From NCBI RefSeq assembly GCF_014083985.1, contig NZ_CP046907.1, positions 4,006,501 through 4,070,500 on the forward strand: a stretch of DNA of 64,000 nt, written 5' to 3'. Below are positions 1 to 10,304 of this stretch, piece after piece (the stretch's first letter is position 1; every line of letters begins with the position of its first letter). This stretch comes from Streptomyces sp. SCUT-3 (GTDB taxonomy: Bacteria > Actinomycetota > Actinomycetes > Streptomycetales > Streptomycetaceae). A program made the position numbers and the translations under genes. Under the pieces are notes generated by a model. The model saw nothing but the letters and a program-made list of their open reading frames with translations. It had not been told where the DNA came from and did no database searches.

Positions 1-773
1 CTGGTCACCGAGAGCTGCTTGCGCACGTCCACCGGGGAGGCGGTGGGCAGGTTGGAGAAGTCCCGCGGGCAGACCAGCAGGACGGTCCCGCCCGGCCGGC
101 CGCGGCCGGTGCTCCGGGCCGCCTCCTCCAGGGCCAGGACGTACACGGCCGCCTGGCGCGCCGCCGCGCCCACCTTGGACGGATCGGCCGAACCGTCCAG
201 GATCGGGAACGACTTGACCTCCACCACGGTCCAGGTGCCGTCGGGGTGGACCACCACGGCGTCCGGCTCCAGGTGGACCGGCGAGCCCGCCACGTCCAGC
301 CGCAGCATCGGGTGCTCCAGCAGCGCCCAGCGGCCGGCCGCCGTCGCCTCCGCCAGCGCCAGGCGGGTGCGCTCGGTGCGCCCGGCCGGGCCCGCGGCGT
401 CCAGGTCGGGCAGGTCCACCTCCCCGGTCACCGGCACGCCCAGCCGCTCGCCCAGCAGGCGCAGCAGCTCCGCGCACCGGTCCGCCGTGACCCGGGCCTC
501 GAAGGCGTGGCCGCGGGCGATGGCGAACTGCGACTGGCCGAAGGGCGCCGGACGGCCGATCCGCGACGCGACCGCGGACTTGTCGACCCCGGCGGCGTCG
601 AGTATCGCGCGCCGTCTGCATCCGGGGTTCGTGGCGAGGGCGGCGAGCGCGCGGGCGTCCAGGGGGCGCGGTGCGACCGGCCCGCGGAGTTCGGCGAGCC
701 GGGCCCTGAGCGGTGCCGGCGCCGTCGCCGGGGCCGGTACCGCGGGGGCCGTGCTGTCGGGGTAGGGACTCAC
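1..773 (-). CDS. RecB/Cas4-like PD-(D/E)XK nuclease family protein, 3' end cut by window edge
   Basis: The gene runs off the left edge, so the C-terminus is missing. The start is a GTG at 773, followed by an A/P-rich leader. About 257 residues are visible. They show the layout of a RecB-type nuclease core: a hydrophobic strand ending in Asp near residue 171 (EPDAVVV), a second strand with Glu185-x-Lys187 (VVEVKS), and a Q-x3-Y helix (QAAVY, 208-212). Three cysteines (near 52, 100 and 234) are reminiscent of Fe-S-bearing members, but the final part that would settle this is absent. No partner gene is visible. The nuclease fold is inferred from motifs; substrate and role are unknown. Confidence 0.6.
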   Translation of the reverse strand, partial: MSPYPDSTAPAVPAPATAPAPLRARLAELRGPVAPRPLDARALAALATNPGCRRRAILDAAGVDKSAVASRIGRPAPFGQSQFAIARGHAFEARVTADRCAELLRLLGERLGVPVTGEVDLPDLDAAGPAGRTERTRLALAEATAAGRWALLEHPMLRLDVAGSPVHLEPDAVVVHPDGTWTVVEVKSFPILDGSADPSKVGAAARQAAVYVLALEEAARSTGRGRPGGTVLLVCPRDFSNLPTASPVDVRKQLSVT

Positions 774-868
774 CTGCCGCAGTGTCGCATCCCCCACCGA
801 CAATCGTGCGGTGGCGTCCCGGGCGCCGCAGTCCTGCGGCGCCCGGGACACGGCCGGTTGACGCCCGG

Positions 869-2287
869 TCAGACCGCCCCGGCCCGGTCCGCGCGGGCCT
901 GCGCGTAGTGCTCCAGGAAGGCGGCGGCGGCCGGATTGCCGCGGTGCCCGCGCAGCCCGCGGGCGGCGTCGTCCAGCATGCCGCGGATGCGCGAGGAGCG
1001 GACCCGGTCCATCAGCAGCAGCGCCTCCTCCGCCTGGTGGGCGGCCTCGTCCACGCACCCGGCGCCCACCAGGTCGACGACCAGTTCGGCGGTGAACAGG
1101 GCGATGTTGCGACCGAAGTGGGGGTCCTGGAGCTCCACCGCCCGGCGGGCGTACCCGGCGGCGCGCGCGTGCTCGCCGAGCGCCGCCCAGCACTGGGCCT
1201 GCAGCCCGTACAGCTCGGCCTCGCCGAAGAACGACATCCACTCGGGGTCGTCGTCGCAGGTGCCGCGGCCGAACAGGGCGTGCGCCCGGTTCAGCGCGCC
1301 CTCGCACGCCGTCCGGTCGCCCAGCCCCGCCCAGCCGCCCGCCTCGCGCAGCGCCAGCAGCGACTGCAGCCGCGCCGAGGGGACCTGCCGCGCGGCCCGG
1401 CGGGCGGCCTGCGCCGCCCGCACCGCCTCGCGGGGGCGTCCCGCGTCCCGCGCCAGGAAGGCCGTGTTGCAGAAGGCGTGCGCCTCCAGGGCCGGGTCGT
1501 CCGACAACCGGGCGGTCGCCAGGGCCTCCGCGTAGTGCGCGCGGGCCTCGGCCAGGCGGCCCGAGTCGTGGGCCAGCCAGCCCACCGTGATGGCCAGTTC
1601 GCCGGCCCCGGCGTGCAGCCGGTCGGCCACGGCGGCGGAGCCGGGCTGCTCGTCGAGCAGCCCGTGGGCGACGCGCAGGATGTGCCCGGCCCGCCGGTAG
1701 ATGGCGTCGGCACCGTACTGGTCGTCCAGCAGCCGGATGCCGCGCACGGACTCCTCGACCGCCCGGACCTCGGCGGTACCGACTCCGCGGCCCCCGCCCG
1801 CCGGCACGTCCGGCACGTCCGGCACGTCCGACGCACCGGTGCCGGTGCCGTGCCCGGCTGCCCGGGCCGGGCGGGGCCCCAGGGCGAGCGCCGAGGCGAT
1901 CGCCACGGAGCCCCCTGCCATGAATGCGCGACGCAGCACGTCGCTCTCCTCGTCGTTCTCGTTCCGGTGCCCGGAAGGGCAGTTCTCGGGCTCCCCCTCC
2001 GACAGGGGCCGGGACCTGCGCCCCCGCACGCTGTGCCGGGGGGCGAAACCCAGGTCCTCCAGCGTCCTGCCGGGGAACATGTGCCTGAAGACCCGTTCGT
2101 AGGCGTAGTTGGGGCAGCGGATCTCCCCGGCCTCCACCCGCCCGATGTAGCGGGCGTCGCACGAGACCTGCTCCCCTATCTCCCTCGCCGCGCGGCGCAC
2201 CGCGGCGGCGAACTCCCCGGGAGACAGGCTGCCGCGCAGCCGCCGGAAGGTGGTGTTGGGTGCGCTGGGTGCTCGCGAAGGCGCCAT
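869..2287 (-). CDS. XRE-family regulator with TPR-like C-terminal region
   Basis: The protein is about 472 aa. Residues 10-70 form a Cro/C1-type helix-turn-helix (SPGEFAAAVRRAAREIGEQ, then CDARYIGRVEAGE). A hydrophobic stretch after LRRAFMAGG (about 115-140) resembles a Tat-like segment often embedded in Streptomyces XRE/TPR regulators. The rest is alpha-helical and TPR-like, consistent with binding a peptide or protein partner. ATG 2287 is preferred because an upstream GAGGGG abuts ATG 2299 with no spacing but lies 12 bases from 2287. A DVP triplet is repeated three times (9-bp tandem repeat near 1800-1830). It is divergent from the next gene. Its target genes are unknown. Confidence 0.75.
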   Translation of the reverse strand: MAPSRAPSAPNTTFRRLRGSLSPGEFAAAVRRAAREIGEQVSCDARYIGRVEAGEIRCPNYAYERVFRHMFPGRTLEDLGFAPRHSVRGRRSRPLSEGEPENCPSGHRNENDEESDVLRRAFMAGGSVAIASALALGPRPARAAGHGTGTGASDVPDVPDVPAGGGRGVGTAEVRAVEESVRGIRLLDDQYGADAIYRRAGHILRVAHGLLDEQPGSAAVADRLHAGAGELAITVGWLAHDSGRLAEARAHYAEALATARLSDDPALEAHAFCNTAFLARDAGRPREAVRAAQAARRAARQVPSARLQSLLALREAGGWAGLGDRTACEGALNRAHALFGRGTCDDDPEWMSFFGEAELYGLQAQCWAALGEHARAAGYARRAVELQDPHFGRNIALFTAELVVDLVGAGCVDEAAHQAEEALLLMDRVRSSRIRGMLDDAARGLRGHRGNPAAAAFLEHYAQARADRAGAV

Positions 2288-2551
2288 GGTGACCGGCATC
2301 CCCTCGGCCGTGCCTGCTGGGTGGAGCTGCGCCGCCTGCGGATGTGCCGACGGCGGGACGACCGTACCCGCTGGAACTGCACGTCCGGCCCGGTTTTCCA
2401 GACAAACCGGATCTCTCGCCCGCGATCTGCTATGAAATGCCACTCCTCGCAGCGAACCGCCCCGTGGCCGTTGACGGTCCCGCGCGTTGTGCTGGACGTA
2501 CCGGCAGAAGCGCGGCGCGCCGGCGCCGCTGAATGTTGGGAGGACGGCCCA

Positions 2552-2959
2552 GTGCGGACGGACGACGGATCGCGCGCGGCGCGCACGAGGACAGGCGGCA
2601 TCGTACGGCACGGGGCGGAGGGCGGAACCCCCTCCTGCGACGTGGTGACCGTGCCCGTCCGGCAGGGCCTGGAGGCGGTCGACATCATGCGGCTGCGCAC
2701 CGGGGTGGGCCCGGTCCTGCACGACCGGGCCGCCGGGACGCTCGGCTTCCTGGTGCCCCCGGGCGCCGCCTGCGGATGGGACCTCCCCGGCGTCTCCTGC
2801 ACGCGCTCCGGGGTGCGCGCCCGGTCCGCGGACGGCTGGCTGCTGCCCCCGCGCAGCACCGCCGGCCGGCACACGGACCCGGCCGTGCTGCACGAGGCGC
2901 TCGGCGAGGCGCAGCGCACCCTGGCCGCGGCCGACGGCTCCCTCGCCGCCCGCGGCTGA
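2552..2959 (+). CDS. Small conserved actinobacterial protein of unknown function
   Basis: The 135-aa protein starts at GTG 2552, seven bases after GGGAGGA. It contains the stretch QGLEAVDIMRLRTGVGPVLHD and then GFLVPPGAACGWDLPG. This pattern is familiar from small Streptomyces proteins that sit divergent to XRE/TPR regulators, sometimes labelled as primase/polymerase-related. I see no catalytic motif and assign no function. The spacing to the divergent regulator suggests shared control, but this is inference. Confidence 0.6.
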   Translation: MRTDDGSRAARTRTGGIVRHGAEGGTPSCDVVTVPVRQGLEAVDIMRLRTGVGPVLHDRAAGTLGFLVPPGAACGWDLPGVSCTRSGVRARSADGWLLPPRSTAGRHTDPAVLHEALGEAQRTLAAADGSLAARG

Positions 2960-3035
2960 CCCCGCCCCACGGCGACCCGCGGCCCCCGCGGCGCCCCGCG
3001 GCAACGCCCCGCCCGCCGCGGGCGATACTGGCCGC

Positions 3036-3911
3036 ATGGCGAGGAATGCGAACAGAAGTGCGGGACGACGCCGGGCCGGGGCCGAAGCGGTCACCCACCC
3101 GGTGGACTCCGGCCTCGCCGAACTGCGCCCGGACCGCGACCGGCCCAGGGCCTGGACCGTCCTGGTGGACGGCGCGCCCCAGTCGCACGTCGACCTCGAC
3201 GACCCCACGCGCCTGGACTTCGCCTACCAGCGGATCCTCGGCCACGTCGCCGACCTGGCGGCCCCTGCGGGCCGTCCGCTGCGGGCCGTGCACCTGGGCG
3301 GGGGAGCGCTGACGCTGGCCCGCTACGTCGCCGCCACCCGGCCGCGCTCGCGCCAGCAGGTCGTGGAGCTGGACGCCGGGCTGGTCCGGCTGGTCCGCGA
3401 GCACCTGCCGCTGGAGCGCACCTGGCAGATCCGGGTCCGCGGCGGGGACGCCCGGGCCGGGCTCGCCGGGCTCCCCGACGACTCCGCGGACCTGGTCGTC
3501 TCCGACGTCTTCGGGGGCGCGCGCACCCCCGCCCACCTGACGAGCACCGAGTACCTCGCCGAGGCCGCGCGCGTCCTGCGGCCCGGCGGCCTCTACGCCG
3601 CCAACCTCACCGACGGCGGAGCGCTGGCGTTCGCCCGCGCCCAGGTCGCCACCGCCCTGGCCGTCTTCCCCGAGGTCTGCCTGGCCGCCGACCCCGCGGT
3701 GCTGCGCGGCAGGCGCTTCGGCAACCTGGTGCTGGTGGCCGGGGACGGGCCGCTGCCGGTCGGGGAACTGGCCCGCCGCACGGCCGGCGACCCCGCGCCC
3801 TGCCGGGTCGAGCACGGGCGTGCCCTGGCCGGATTCACCGGCGGCGCGGCACCCGTCACCGACGCGACCGCCCGGCCGTCGCCGCCCCCGCCCGACGGGG
3901 TCTTCGGCTGA
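3036..3911 (+). CDS. Spermidine synthase-like methyltransferase-fold protein
   Basis: The 291-aa protein starts at ATG 3036. It has a Rossmann fold of the spermidine synthase type: HLGGGALTLARYV (SAM/dcSAM loop), VVELDAGLVRLVREHL (acidic residue after strand 2), and DLVVSDVFGGARTPAHLTS (motif around the catalytic loop). The N-terminus is shorter than in true SpeE and no polyamine genes lie beside it. It may be a polyamine-type aminopropyltransferase or a methyltransferase of the same fold. It is convergent with bglC. The C-terminal 20 residues are Pro-rich and probably disordered. Confidence 0.7.
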   Translation: MARNANRSAGRRRAGAEAVTHPVDSGLAELRPDRDRPRAWTVLVDGAPQSHVDLDDPTRLDFAYQRILGHVADLAAPAGRPLRAVHLGGGALTLARYVAATRPRSRQQVVELDAGLVRLVREHLPLERTWQIRVRGGDARAGLAGLPDDSADLVVSDVFGGARTPAHLTSTEYLAEAARVLRPGGLYAANLTDGGALAFARAQVATALAVFPEVCLAADPAVLRGRRFGNLVLVAGDGPLPVGELARRTAGDPAPCRVEHGRALAGFTGGAAPVTDATARPSPPPPDGVFG

Positions 3912-3917
3912 CGTCCC

Positions 3918-3943
3918 GCCGCCGGACCGCCCGGCCCGGCGGC
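3918..3943. terminator. Possible bidirectional hairpin between spermidine synthase-like gene and bglC
   Basis: Inverted arms GCCGCCGG and CCGGCGGC (8 bp) enclose a 10-base loop just after the upstream stop codon, between convergent genes. There is no U-run, as is usual in streptomycetes. The flanking 3950-4010 is a simple CCGGCCC repeat, so the hairpin could be a by-product of composition. Confidence 0.35.
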
Positions 3944-4012
3944 CGGCCCCGGTACGACTCCCGGCCCCCGGCCCGGCCCCCGGCCCGGCCCCCGGCCCGG
4001 GCCCGGGGCGGG

Positions 4013-5461
<1,449 letters not shown>

Positions 5462-5525
5462 GCGGGTCCTCCAAGGACGTGCGGAAGGATCGGGAGGAAG
5501 GTTCGGGGAGGGGGAGGGGAGGAGG

Positions 5526-6500
5526 TCAGCCCTTCACGGCGCCCTGCATGATGCCGCCGACGATCTGGCGGCCGAAGACGACGAACATCACCAGCAGGGG
5601 GAGGGTGCCCAGCAGGGCGCCGGCCATGACGACGGACATGTCGGGGACGTAGCCGGTGCTCAGCTCGGTGAGGGCGACCGGGATGGTGGGGTTGGTCGTG
5701 TCCAGCGCGATGTAGGGCCAGAAGAAGTCGTTCCACGCCTGGACGAAGGTGATCATGAACAGCACGGCCATCGGGGGCCTGCACACCGGCAGCACGATGC
5801 TCCGGAAGATCCGCAGGCTGTGCGCGCCGTCGACCCGCCCGGCCTCGATCAGCTCGTCGGGCAGGGCCTCCGCCAGGTACTGCCGCATGAAGAACACGCC
5901 GACCGCGCTGACCAGCGTCGGGAAGATGACGGAGGGCAGCTTCTGCCCCAGGCCCAGGTCGGCCATCATCATGAACAGCGGCACCACGCCCAGCTGGGGC
6001 GGGATCATCATCGTGCCGATCACCAGCATCAGCAGGACGTTGCGGCCGGTGAAGCGCAGCTTGGCGAAGGCGAAGCCGGCCAGGGTCGCGAAGAGCACCG
6101 TGCAGGTCGCGATGGACCCGGCCACGATCATGCTGTTGATCATCGCCGTGCCCATGTTCGCCTGCTCCCAGGCCTTGCCCAGGTTGGTGAACAGGTTGGG
6201 GCCGGGGACCAGCGGCGGCGGGGTGTTCGTCACCTCGCCGCTGGTGCGCGAGGCCGCCACCAGCGTGTAGTAGATGGGGAACAGCGACAGCAGCGAGGCG
6301 ACGCCGAGCAGCAGGTAGGCGACGGGGCCGCCGTGCAGCTGGCGTCCCGCGCCCGGGCGCAGGGCCCGGGCCACGCGCCCGGCGCCGGAGGTGCCCCCGC
6401 CGGACCTCCCGGTCCCGCCGGACCTCCCGGTCCCGCCGGCCCTGCCGGCCTTGCCGGGGGTGGTGGCCGGCCGCACTGCGGGTACGGCTTCGGTGGTCAT
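5526..6500 (-). CDS. cebG: Cello-oligosaccharide ABC transporter permease CebG
   Basis: The 324-aa inner-membrane permease is of the MalG type. A Gly/Ser/Thr-rich cytoplasmic leader of about 50 residues precedes the first membrane segment ([23 protein letters not shown]). The EAA loop that docks the ATPase is visible as [20 protein letters not shown]. The start ATG (6500) overlaps the cebF stop as ATGA, giving translational coupling. No ATPase gene lies in the cluster; known ceb systems borrow the shared MsiK ATPase encoded elsewhere. Confidence 0.9.
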   Translation of the reverse strand: MTTEAVPAVRPATTPGKAGRAGGTGRSGGTGRSGGGTSGAGRVARALRPGAGRQLHGGPVAYLLLGVASLLSLFPIYYTLVAASRTSGEVTNTPPPLVPGPNLFTNLGKAWEQANMGTAMINSMIVAGSIATCTVLFATLAGFAFAKLRFTGRNVLLMLVIGTMMIPPQLGVVPLFMMMADLGLGQKLPSVIFPTLVSAVGVFFMRQYLAEALPDELIEAGRVDGAHSLRIFRSIVLPVCRPPMAVLFMITFVQAWNDFFWPYIALDTTNPTIPVALTELSTGYVPDMSVVMAGALLGTLPLLVMFVVFGRQIVGGIMQGAVKG

Positions 6501-7465
6501 CGCCGGCCTCCCTGGGGCGAGGACGCGCGCGACGCCAGGGAGGCGAGCACGCGCTGCAGGACGAGGATCAGGACGAGGAGGAGGAACATCGCCCAGGCCA
6601 CGGCGGCGGCCTGGCCCATCCGGAAGTTCCGCCAGCCCTCCTGGTACAGCAGCAGGCCCAGGGTCTGGTACTGGTTGTCCGCGCCGCCGGAGACGCCGTT
6701 CGGCCCCTTGCCGAAGATCAGCGGCTCGCCGAACAGCTGGGTGGCGCCGATGGTGGACAGCACGACGGTGAAGACGACCGTGGCGCGGATGCCGGGGACC
6801 GTCACCTTCGTGAACTGCTGCCAGCGCGAGGCGCCGTCGATCGCCGCGGCCTCGTAGAGGTCCTTGGGCACGGCCTGCATGGCGGCCAGGTACAGCAGGG
6901 CGTTGTAGCCGGTCCAGCGCCAGACCACGATGGAGGAGATGGCGAGCTGGGCGGGCCACTTCTGCGCCTCCCAGTCGATGTTCTCGACCCCGAAGATCCC
7001 CAGGAACCAGTTGATCATCCCGAAGTCGCGCTCGAAGAGCATGGTGAACACCAGCGCCGCGGCCCCGATCGAGGTGGCGTACGGGGTGATGGAGGCGACC
7101 CGGAAGAACAGCGAGCCGCGCAGTTTGTAGTTCAGCAGGTGGGCCAGGCCGAGCGCCATCAGCAGCTGCGGCACGGTGGAGATGACGCCGATGGTGAAAG
7201 TGTTGGCCAGCGCGTTCCAGAACTGGGCGTCCTTCAGCAGGGCGGTGTAGTTGTCGAGGCCCACCCAGGTCTTGTCGTCCAGCGTCAGCAGGTTCACCTC
7301 GTTGAGCGAGATCCACGAGGTGTGGACCAGCGGGTAGAAGCTGAACGCCGCGAAGACGACGAAGAACGGGGCCACGTAGGCGTAGGGGGCGGCCTTCAGG
7401 TCCAGCCGGTGCAGCAGGGCGCGCCGTGACTGGCGGCCGGCGGGGGCCAGGGCGGAGGTGGCCAC
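6497..7465 (-). CDS. cebF: Cello-oligosaccharide ABC transporter permease CebF
   Basis: The 322-aa permease is of the MalF type with about six membrane segments. The first (YAYVAPFFVVFAAFSFYPLVHTS) follows a short basic N-terminus. The EAA loop reads EAAAIDGASRWQQFTKVTVPG. The GTG start at 7465 has GGAAGG about 8 bases upstream, and the gene ends in an ATGA overlap with cebG. It pairs with CebG to form the channel for substrate delivered by CebE. The 143-bp gap after cebE holds only GC-rich sequence. Confidence 0.9.
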   Translation of the reverse strand: MATSALAPAGRQSRRALLHRLDLKAAPYAYVAPFFVVFAAFSFYPLVHTSWISLNEVNLLTLDDKTWVGLDNYTALLKDAQFWNALANTFTIGVISTVPQLLMALGLAHLLNYKLRGSLFFRVASITPYATSIGAAALVFTMLFERDFGMINWFLGIFGVENIDWEAQKWPAQLAISSIVVWRWTGYNALLYLAAMQAVPKDLYEAAAIDGASRWQQFTKVTVPGIRATVVFTVVLSTIGATQLFGEPLIFGKGPNGVSGGADNQYQTLGLLLYQEGWRNFRMGQAAAVAWAMFLLLVLILVLQRVLASLASRASSPQGGRR

Positions 7466-7608
7466 GTCGGGCTTCCTTCCCTCGGGCGGTCGGGCGGTCG
7501 GGCGGAGGTGCGCGCGGGCGGCTCCGGCGGCCGCCGCCGTACGAGGGGCGGCCGTCGGAGCGGGGTGCGGCGGGAGGAGCGGGTGCGGCGGGAGAGGGCG
7601 GGGCGCCG

Positions 7609-8916
7609 TCAGCCGACGGCCTTGCGGATCCGCTCGTCGGTGGTCCGCCACGCCTCGGCCGGGCTCTTGCCCTGCGACTCCACCAGCTGCAGGCCCTGCG
7701 AGAAGGTGTCCTTGATCGTGCCGTCCTTCGGGCCGAGCACCTGGTCGCCGGGGATCTCGGCGGCGGCCTTCCCGAAGATCTCGCCGATCGGCGCGTCGCT
7801 GAAGTACGCGGACTTCGCGTTCTTCACGGTGTCCGACTCCAGCGCGGTCCTCGACGAGGGGAAGTTGCCGATCTCGGCGAAGACGTGCTCCTGCTGCTCG
7901 GGGGCGGTCAGCCACTTGACCAGCTTGACCGCCTCCTCCTTGACCGGGCTGGTCTCCATGACGCCCAGGAACGAGCCGCCCCAGTTGGCGCCCTTGGGGG
8001 CCTCGGCGACGTCCCACTTGCCCTTGTTGGCCTCGCCGGCCTTCTCGCTGATGTGGGCGAGCATCCAGGCGGGGCAGACGGTGGTGGCGAAGGTGCTGTT
8101 GGACAGTCCCGGGTCCCAGCCGTCCTGGAACTGGCGCAGCTCGGCGGTCAGTCCGGACTGCGCGGCGTCGACGGCGGTGTCCCACGCCTCCTTGACCACC
8201 GGGCTGTCCCGGTAGACCAGCTCGCCGTCCTTGCCGTAGAAGTACTCGGAGTTGCCGTAGATCTGGGCGTTGAACAGGCCGGTGGAGCTGTCCATGTAGG
8301 CGACCTTCTTCCCGCCCTCGTAGTTCTTCTTGAAGTCCTTGCCGACCTCGACGTACTTCTTCCAGTCGCCCTTCCACAGCTCGGCGACCTTCTCGCGGTC
8401 GGTGGGCAGGCCGGCCTTCTCGAACATGTCCTTGCGGTAGCAGACCGCCATCGGGCCGATGTCAGTGCCCAGGCCGATGACCTTGCCGTCCTTGGAGGTG
8501 ACCTGGCCGGCCTTCCAGGGCAGGAAGTGGTCGGTGCCCTCCTCCTCGCCGAGGTCGACGAAGCGCGGGGCGAGGGTGTCGGCCAGTTCGCGGGCGCGGT
8601 TGACCTCGATGCCCTGGATGTCCTTCAGGCCGCTGCCCGCGGCGAGTCTGGTCTGCAGCGCGCCGTAGTAGGTCTGCTCGTCGGCGGCGATGTCGGCCTT
8701 GATGGTGACGTTCGGGTTCTCCTTCATGTACTTCTCGAGGAGTCCCGTCTCCTTGAGCCCCATGACGCCGAACAGGCCCATGGTGATGGTGACCTTGCCG
8801 TCCTTCGACGCGGCCCCGGTGCTGTCACCGCCGCATCCCGCGACGAGGGCGAGGGAGAGGGCGGCCGCGGTGGCGGCCGCGACTCTGGTGCGGAAGCGAG
8901 TGCGGGCAGTGGGCAT
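7609..8916 (-). CDS. cebE: Cello-oligosaccharide-binding lipoprotein CebE
   Basis: The 435-aa extracellular solute-binding protein (family 1) has a lipoprotein signal: basic N-region, hydrophobic core, and LVAGC with the lipidated Cys at 28. The mature part shows the usual bacterial SBP pattern (VTITMGLFGVMGLKETGLLEKY, NPNVTIKADI). It would capture cellobiose/cellotriose outside the membrane and pass it to CebF/CebG. It is first in the operon. A perfect 14-bp CebR palindrome lies about 95 bp upstream of its start, between it and the divergent regulator. Confidence 0.9.
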   Translation of the reverse strand: MPTARTRFRTRVAAATAAALSLALVAGCGGDSTGAASKDGKVTITMGLFGVMGLKETGLLEKYMKENPNVTIKADIAADEQTYYGALQTRLAAGSGLKDIQGIEVNRARELADTLAPRFVDLGEEEGTDHFLPWKAGQVTSKDGKVIGLGTDIGPMAVCYRKDMFEKAGLPTDREKVAELWKGDWKKYVEVGKDFKKNYEGGKKVAYMDSSTGLFNAQIYGNSEYFYGKDGELVYRDSPVVKEAWDTAVDAAQSGLTAELRQFQDGWDPGLSNSTFATTVCPAWMLAHISEKAGEANKGKWDVAEAPKGANWGGSFLGVMETSPVKEEAVKLVKWLTAPEQQEHVFAEIGNFPSSRTALESDTVKNAKSAYFSDAPIGEIFGKAAAEIPGDQVLGPKDGTIKDTFSQGLQLVESQGKSPAEAWRTTDERIRKAVG

Positions 8917-9010
8917 TGCATCCTCCTTGCGCGACGACGGCGCACCGGGCGGCGTCGCGCGCGGCTCACGGACAGGTGCGGTGCGGGTCGGGCGTGTACG
9001 ATCACGGGAG

Positions 9011-9024
9011 TGGGAGCGCTCCCA
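9011..9024. promoter_or_regulatory. CebR operator (perfect 14-bp palindrome)
   Basis: The sequence TGGGAGCGCTCCCA is a perfect palindrome, and one further pair extends it to 16 bp. It is identical to the CebR box known from Streptomyces. It sits between divergent cebE and cebR, 95 bp before the cebE start and 174 bp before the cebR start. It would block cebEFG-bglC transcription until cellobiose or cellotriose releases CebR. It is the only full copy I found in the window. Confidence 0.9.
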
Positions 9025-9197
9025 CCCGGTGGTTGTCGGAAGGTTCGCCGCTCCGGACGGGCGCTGTCAAGACGTGCGTGGGCTCCGTTGCCGGAGCGTG
9101 TCCTGGAGGGCGCCCCTCCGGTTGCGCCCCGGACACCGGCACGGGAATACCGGCACAATGCCGCATGCGGAACAGGCACGACCGAAGGGAACAGGCC

Positions 9198-10226
9198 ATG
9201 GGCACGAATGGGCGGCGCACCGGACGGCCGACGCTCGAGGCGGTCGCGCAGCGCGCCGGCGTGGGGCGGGGAACGGTCTCCCGGGTGGTCAACGGGTCGC
9301 CCCGGGTCAGCGACCAGGCCCGGGCCGCGGTCCAGGCCGCGATCGCCGAACTCGGCTACGTCCCCAACCGCGCCGCGCGCACCCTGGTGACCAGCCGCAC
9401 CGACTCCGTCGCCCTGGTCATCCCCGAGTCGGAGAGCCGGCTGGTCGCCGAGCCCTACTTCACCGCGATCATCCGCGGTGTCAGCGCGGAGCTCGCCGAC
9501 ACCGACATGCAGCTGCTGCTGATACTGGTCCGCAACGCCCGCGAGCGCGAACGGCTGGCCGGCTACCTGACCTCGCACCGCGTCGACGGGGTGCTGCTGG
9601 TCGCCGTGCACCGCGACGACCGGCTGGCCGAACTGCTGGAGAGGATCGAGATCCCGGCGGTACTGGCCGGCCGCCGCTCCGGGACCGAGCCGCTGACCCA
9701 CGTCCACCCCGACAACGTCGGCGGCGCCGTCCGCGCCGTGCGGCACCTGCTGGAGCGGGGCTGCCGCAACGTCGCCACCATCACCGGCCCGCTGGACATG
9801 GACGTCGGCCACGCCCGCCTCCAGGGCTGGAGCGAGGCCCTGCGCGCCGGGGGGGCCGAGCCCGAGGACGACCTGGTCGCCACCGCGGACTTCACCGAGG
9901 AGGGCGGCCGGGAGGCGATGCGGGCCCTGCTGGAGCGGCGCCCGGACCTGGACGGGGTCTTCGCCGCCTCGGACGTGATGGCGGCCGGGGCCCTGCAGGT
10001 GCTCCGCGAGCACGGGCGCAGGGTCCCCGAGGACGTGGCGGTGGTCGGGTTCGACGACTCCATCGTCGCCCGGCACACCGACCCGCCGCTGACCAGCGTC
10101 CGGCAGCCGGTCGAGGAGATGGGCAGGACCATGGCCCGCCTGCTGCTGGAGCAGATCGCCGAACCGGGCGGGGAACGCCGGCACGTCGTGCTGGACACCG
10201 AACTGGTGCTGCGCGACTCCGCCTGA
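9198..10226 (+). CDS. cebR: LacI-family repressor of cellulose utilisation CebR
   Basis: The 342-aa protein has an N-terminal LacI helix-turn-helix (PTLEAVAQRAGVGRGTVSRVVNG, about 9-32) and a periplasmic-binding-protein-like sensor domain ending in VGFDDS...TDPPLTSVRQP. ATG 9198 follows GAAGGGA by 7 bases; the open frame extends upstream, but no family homology does. It is divergent from cebE with its operator between them. Cellobiose or cellotriose is the known inducer in studied homologues. Confidence 0.92.
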   Translation: MGTNGRRTGRPTLEAVAQRAGVGRGTVSRVVNGSPRVSDQARAAVQAAIAELGYVPNRAARTLVTSRTDSVALVIPESESRLVAEPYFTAIIRGVSAELADTDMQLLLILVRNARERERLAGYLTSHRVDGVLLVAVHRDDRLAELLERIEIPAVLAGRRSGTEPLTHVHPDNVGGAVRAVRHLLERGCRNVATITGPLDMDVGHARLQGWSEALRAGGAEPEDDLVATADFTEEGGREAMRALLERRPDLDGVFAASDVMAAGALQVLREHGRRVPEDVAVVGFDDSIVARHTDPPLTSVRQPVEEMGRTMARLLLEQIAEPGGERRHVVLDTELVLRDSA

Positions 10227-10304
10227 GCCCGGCGCAGGGCCCCGCCCCGGCCCGCGGCCGGCCGTCCCGGTGCCCGGCCGTCCCCGCCCGGTTGTGTGCC
10301 GGGG

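Noticed and set aside
246-908. Plus-strand frames opposite the nuclease and the XRE regulator
   Set aside because: Their composition is Arg/Gly-biased and the minus-strand reading shows real motifs (ExK, HTH).
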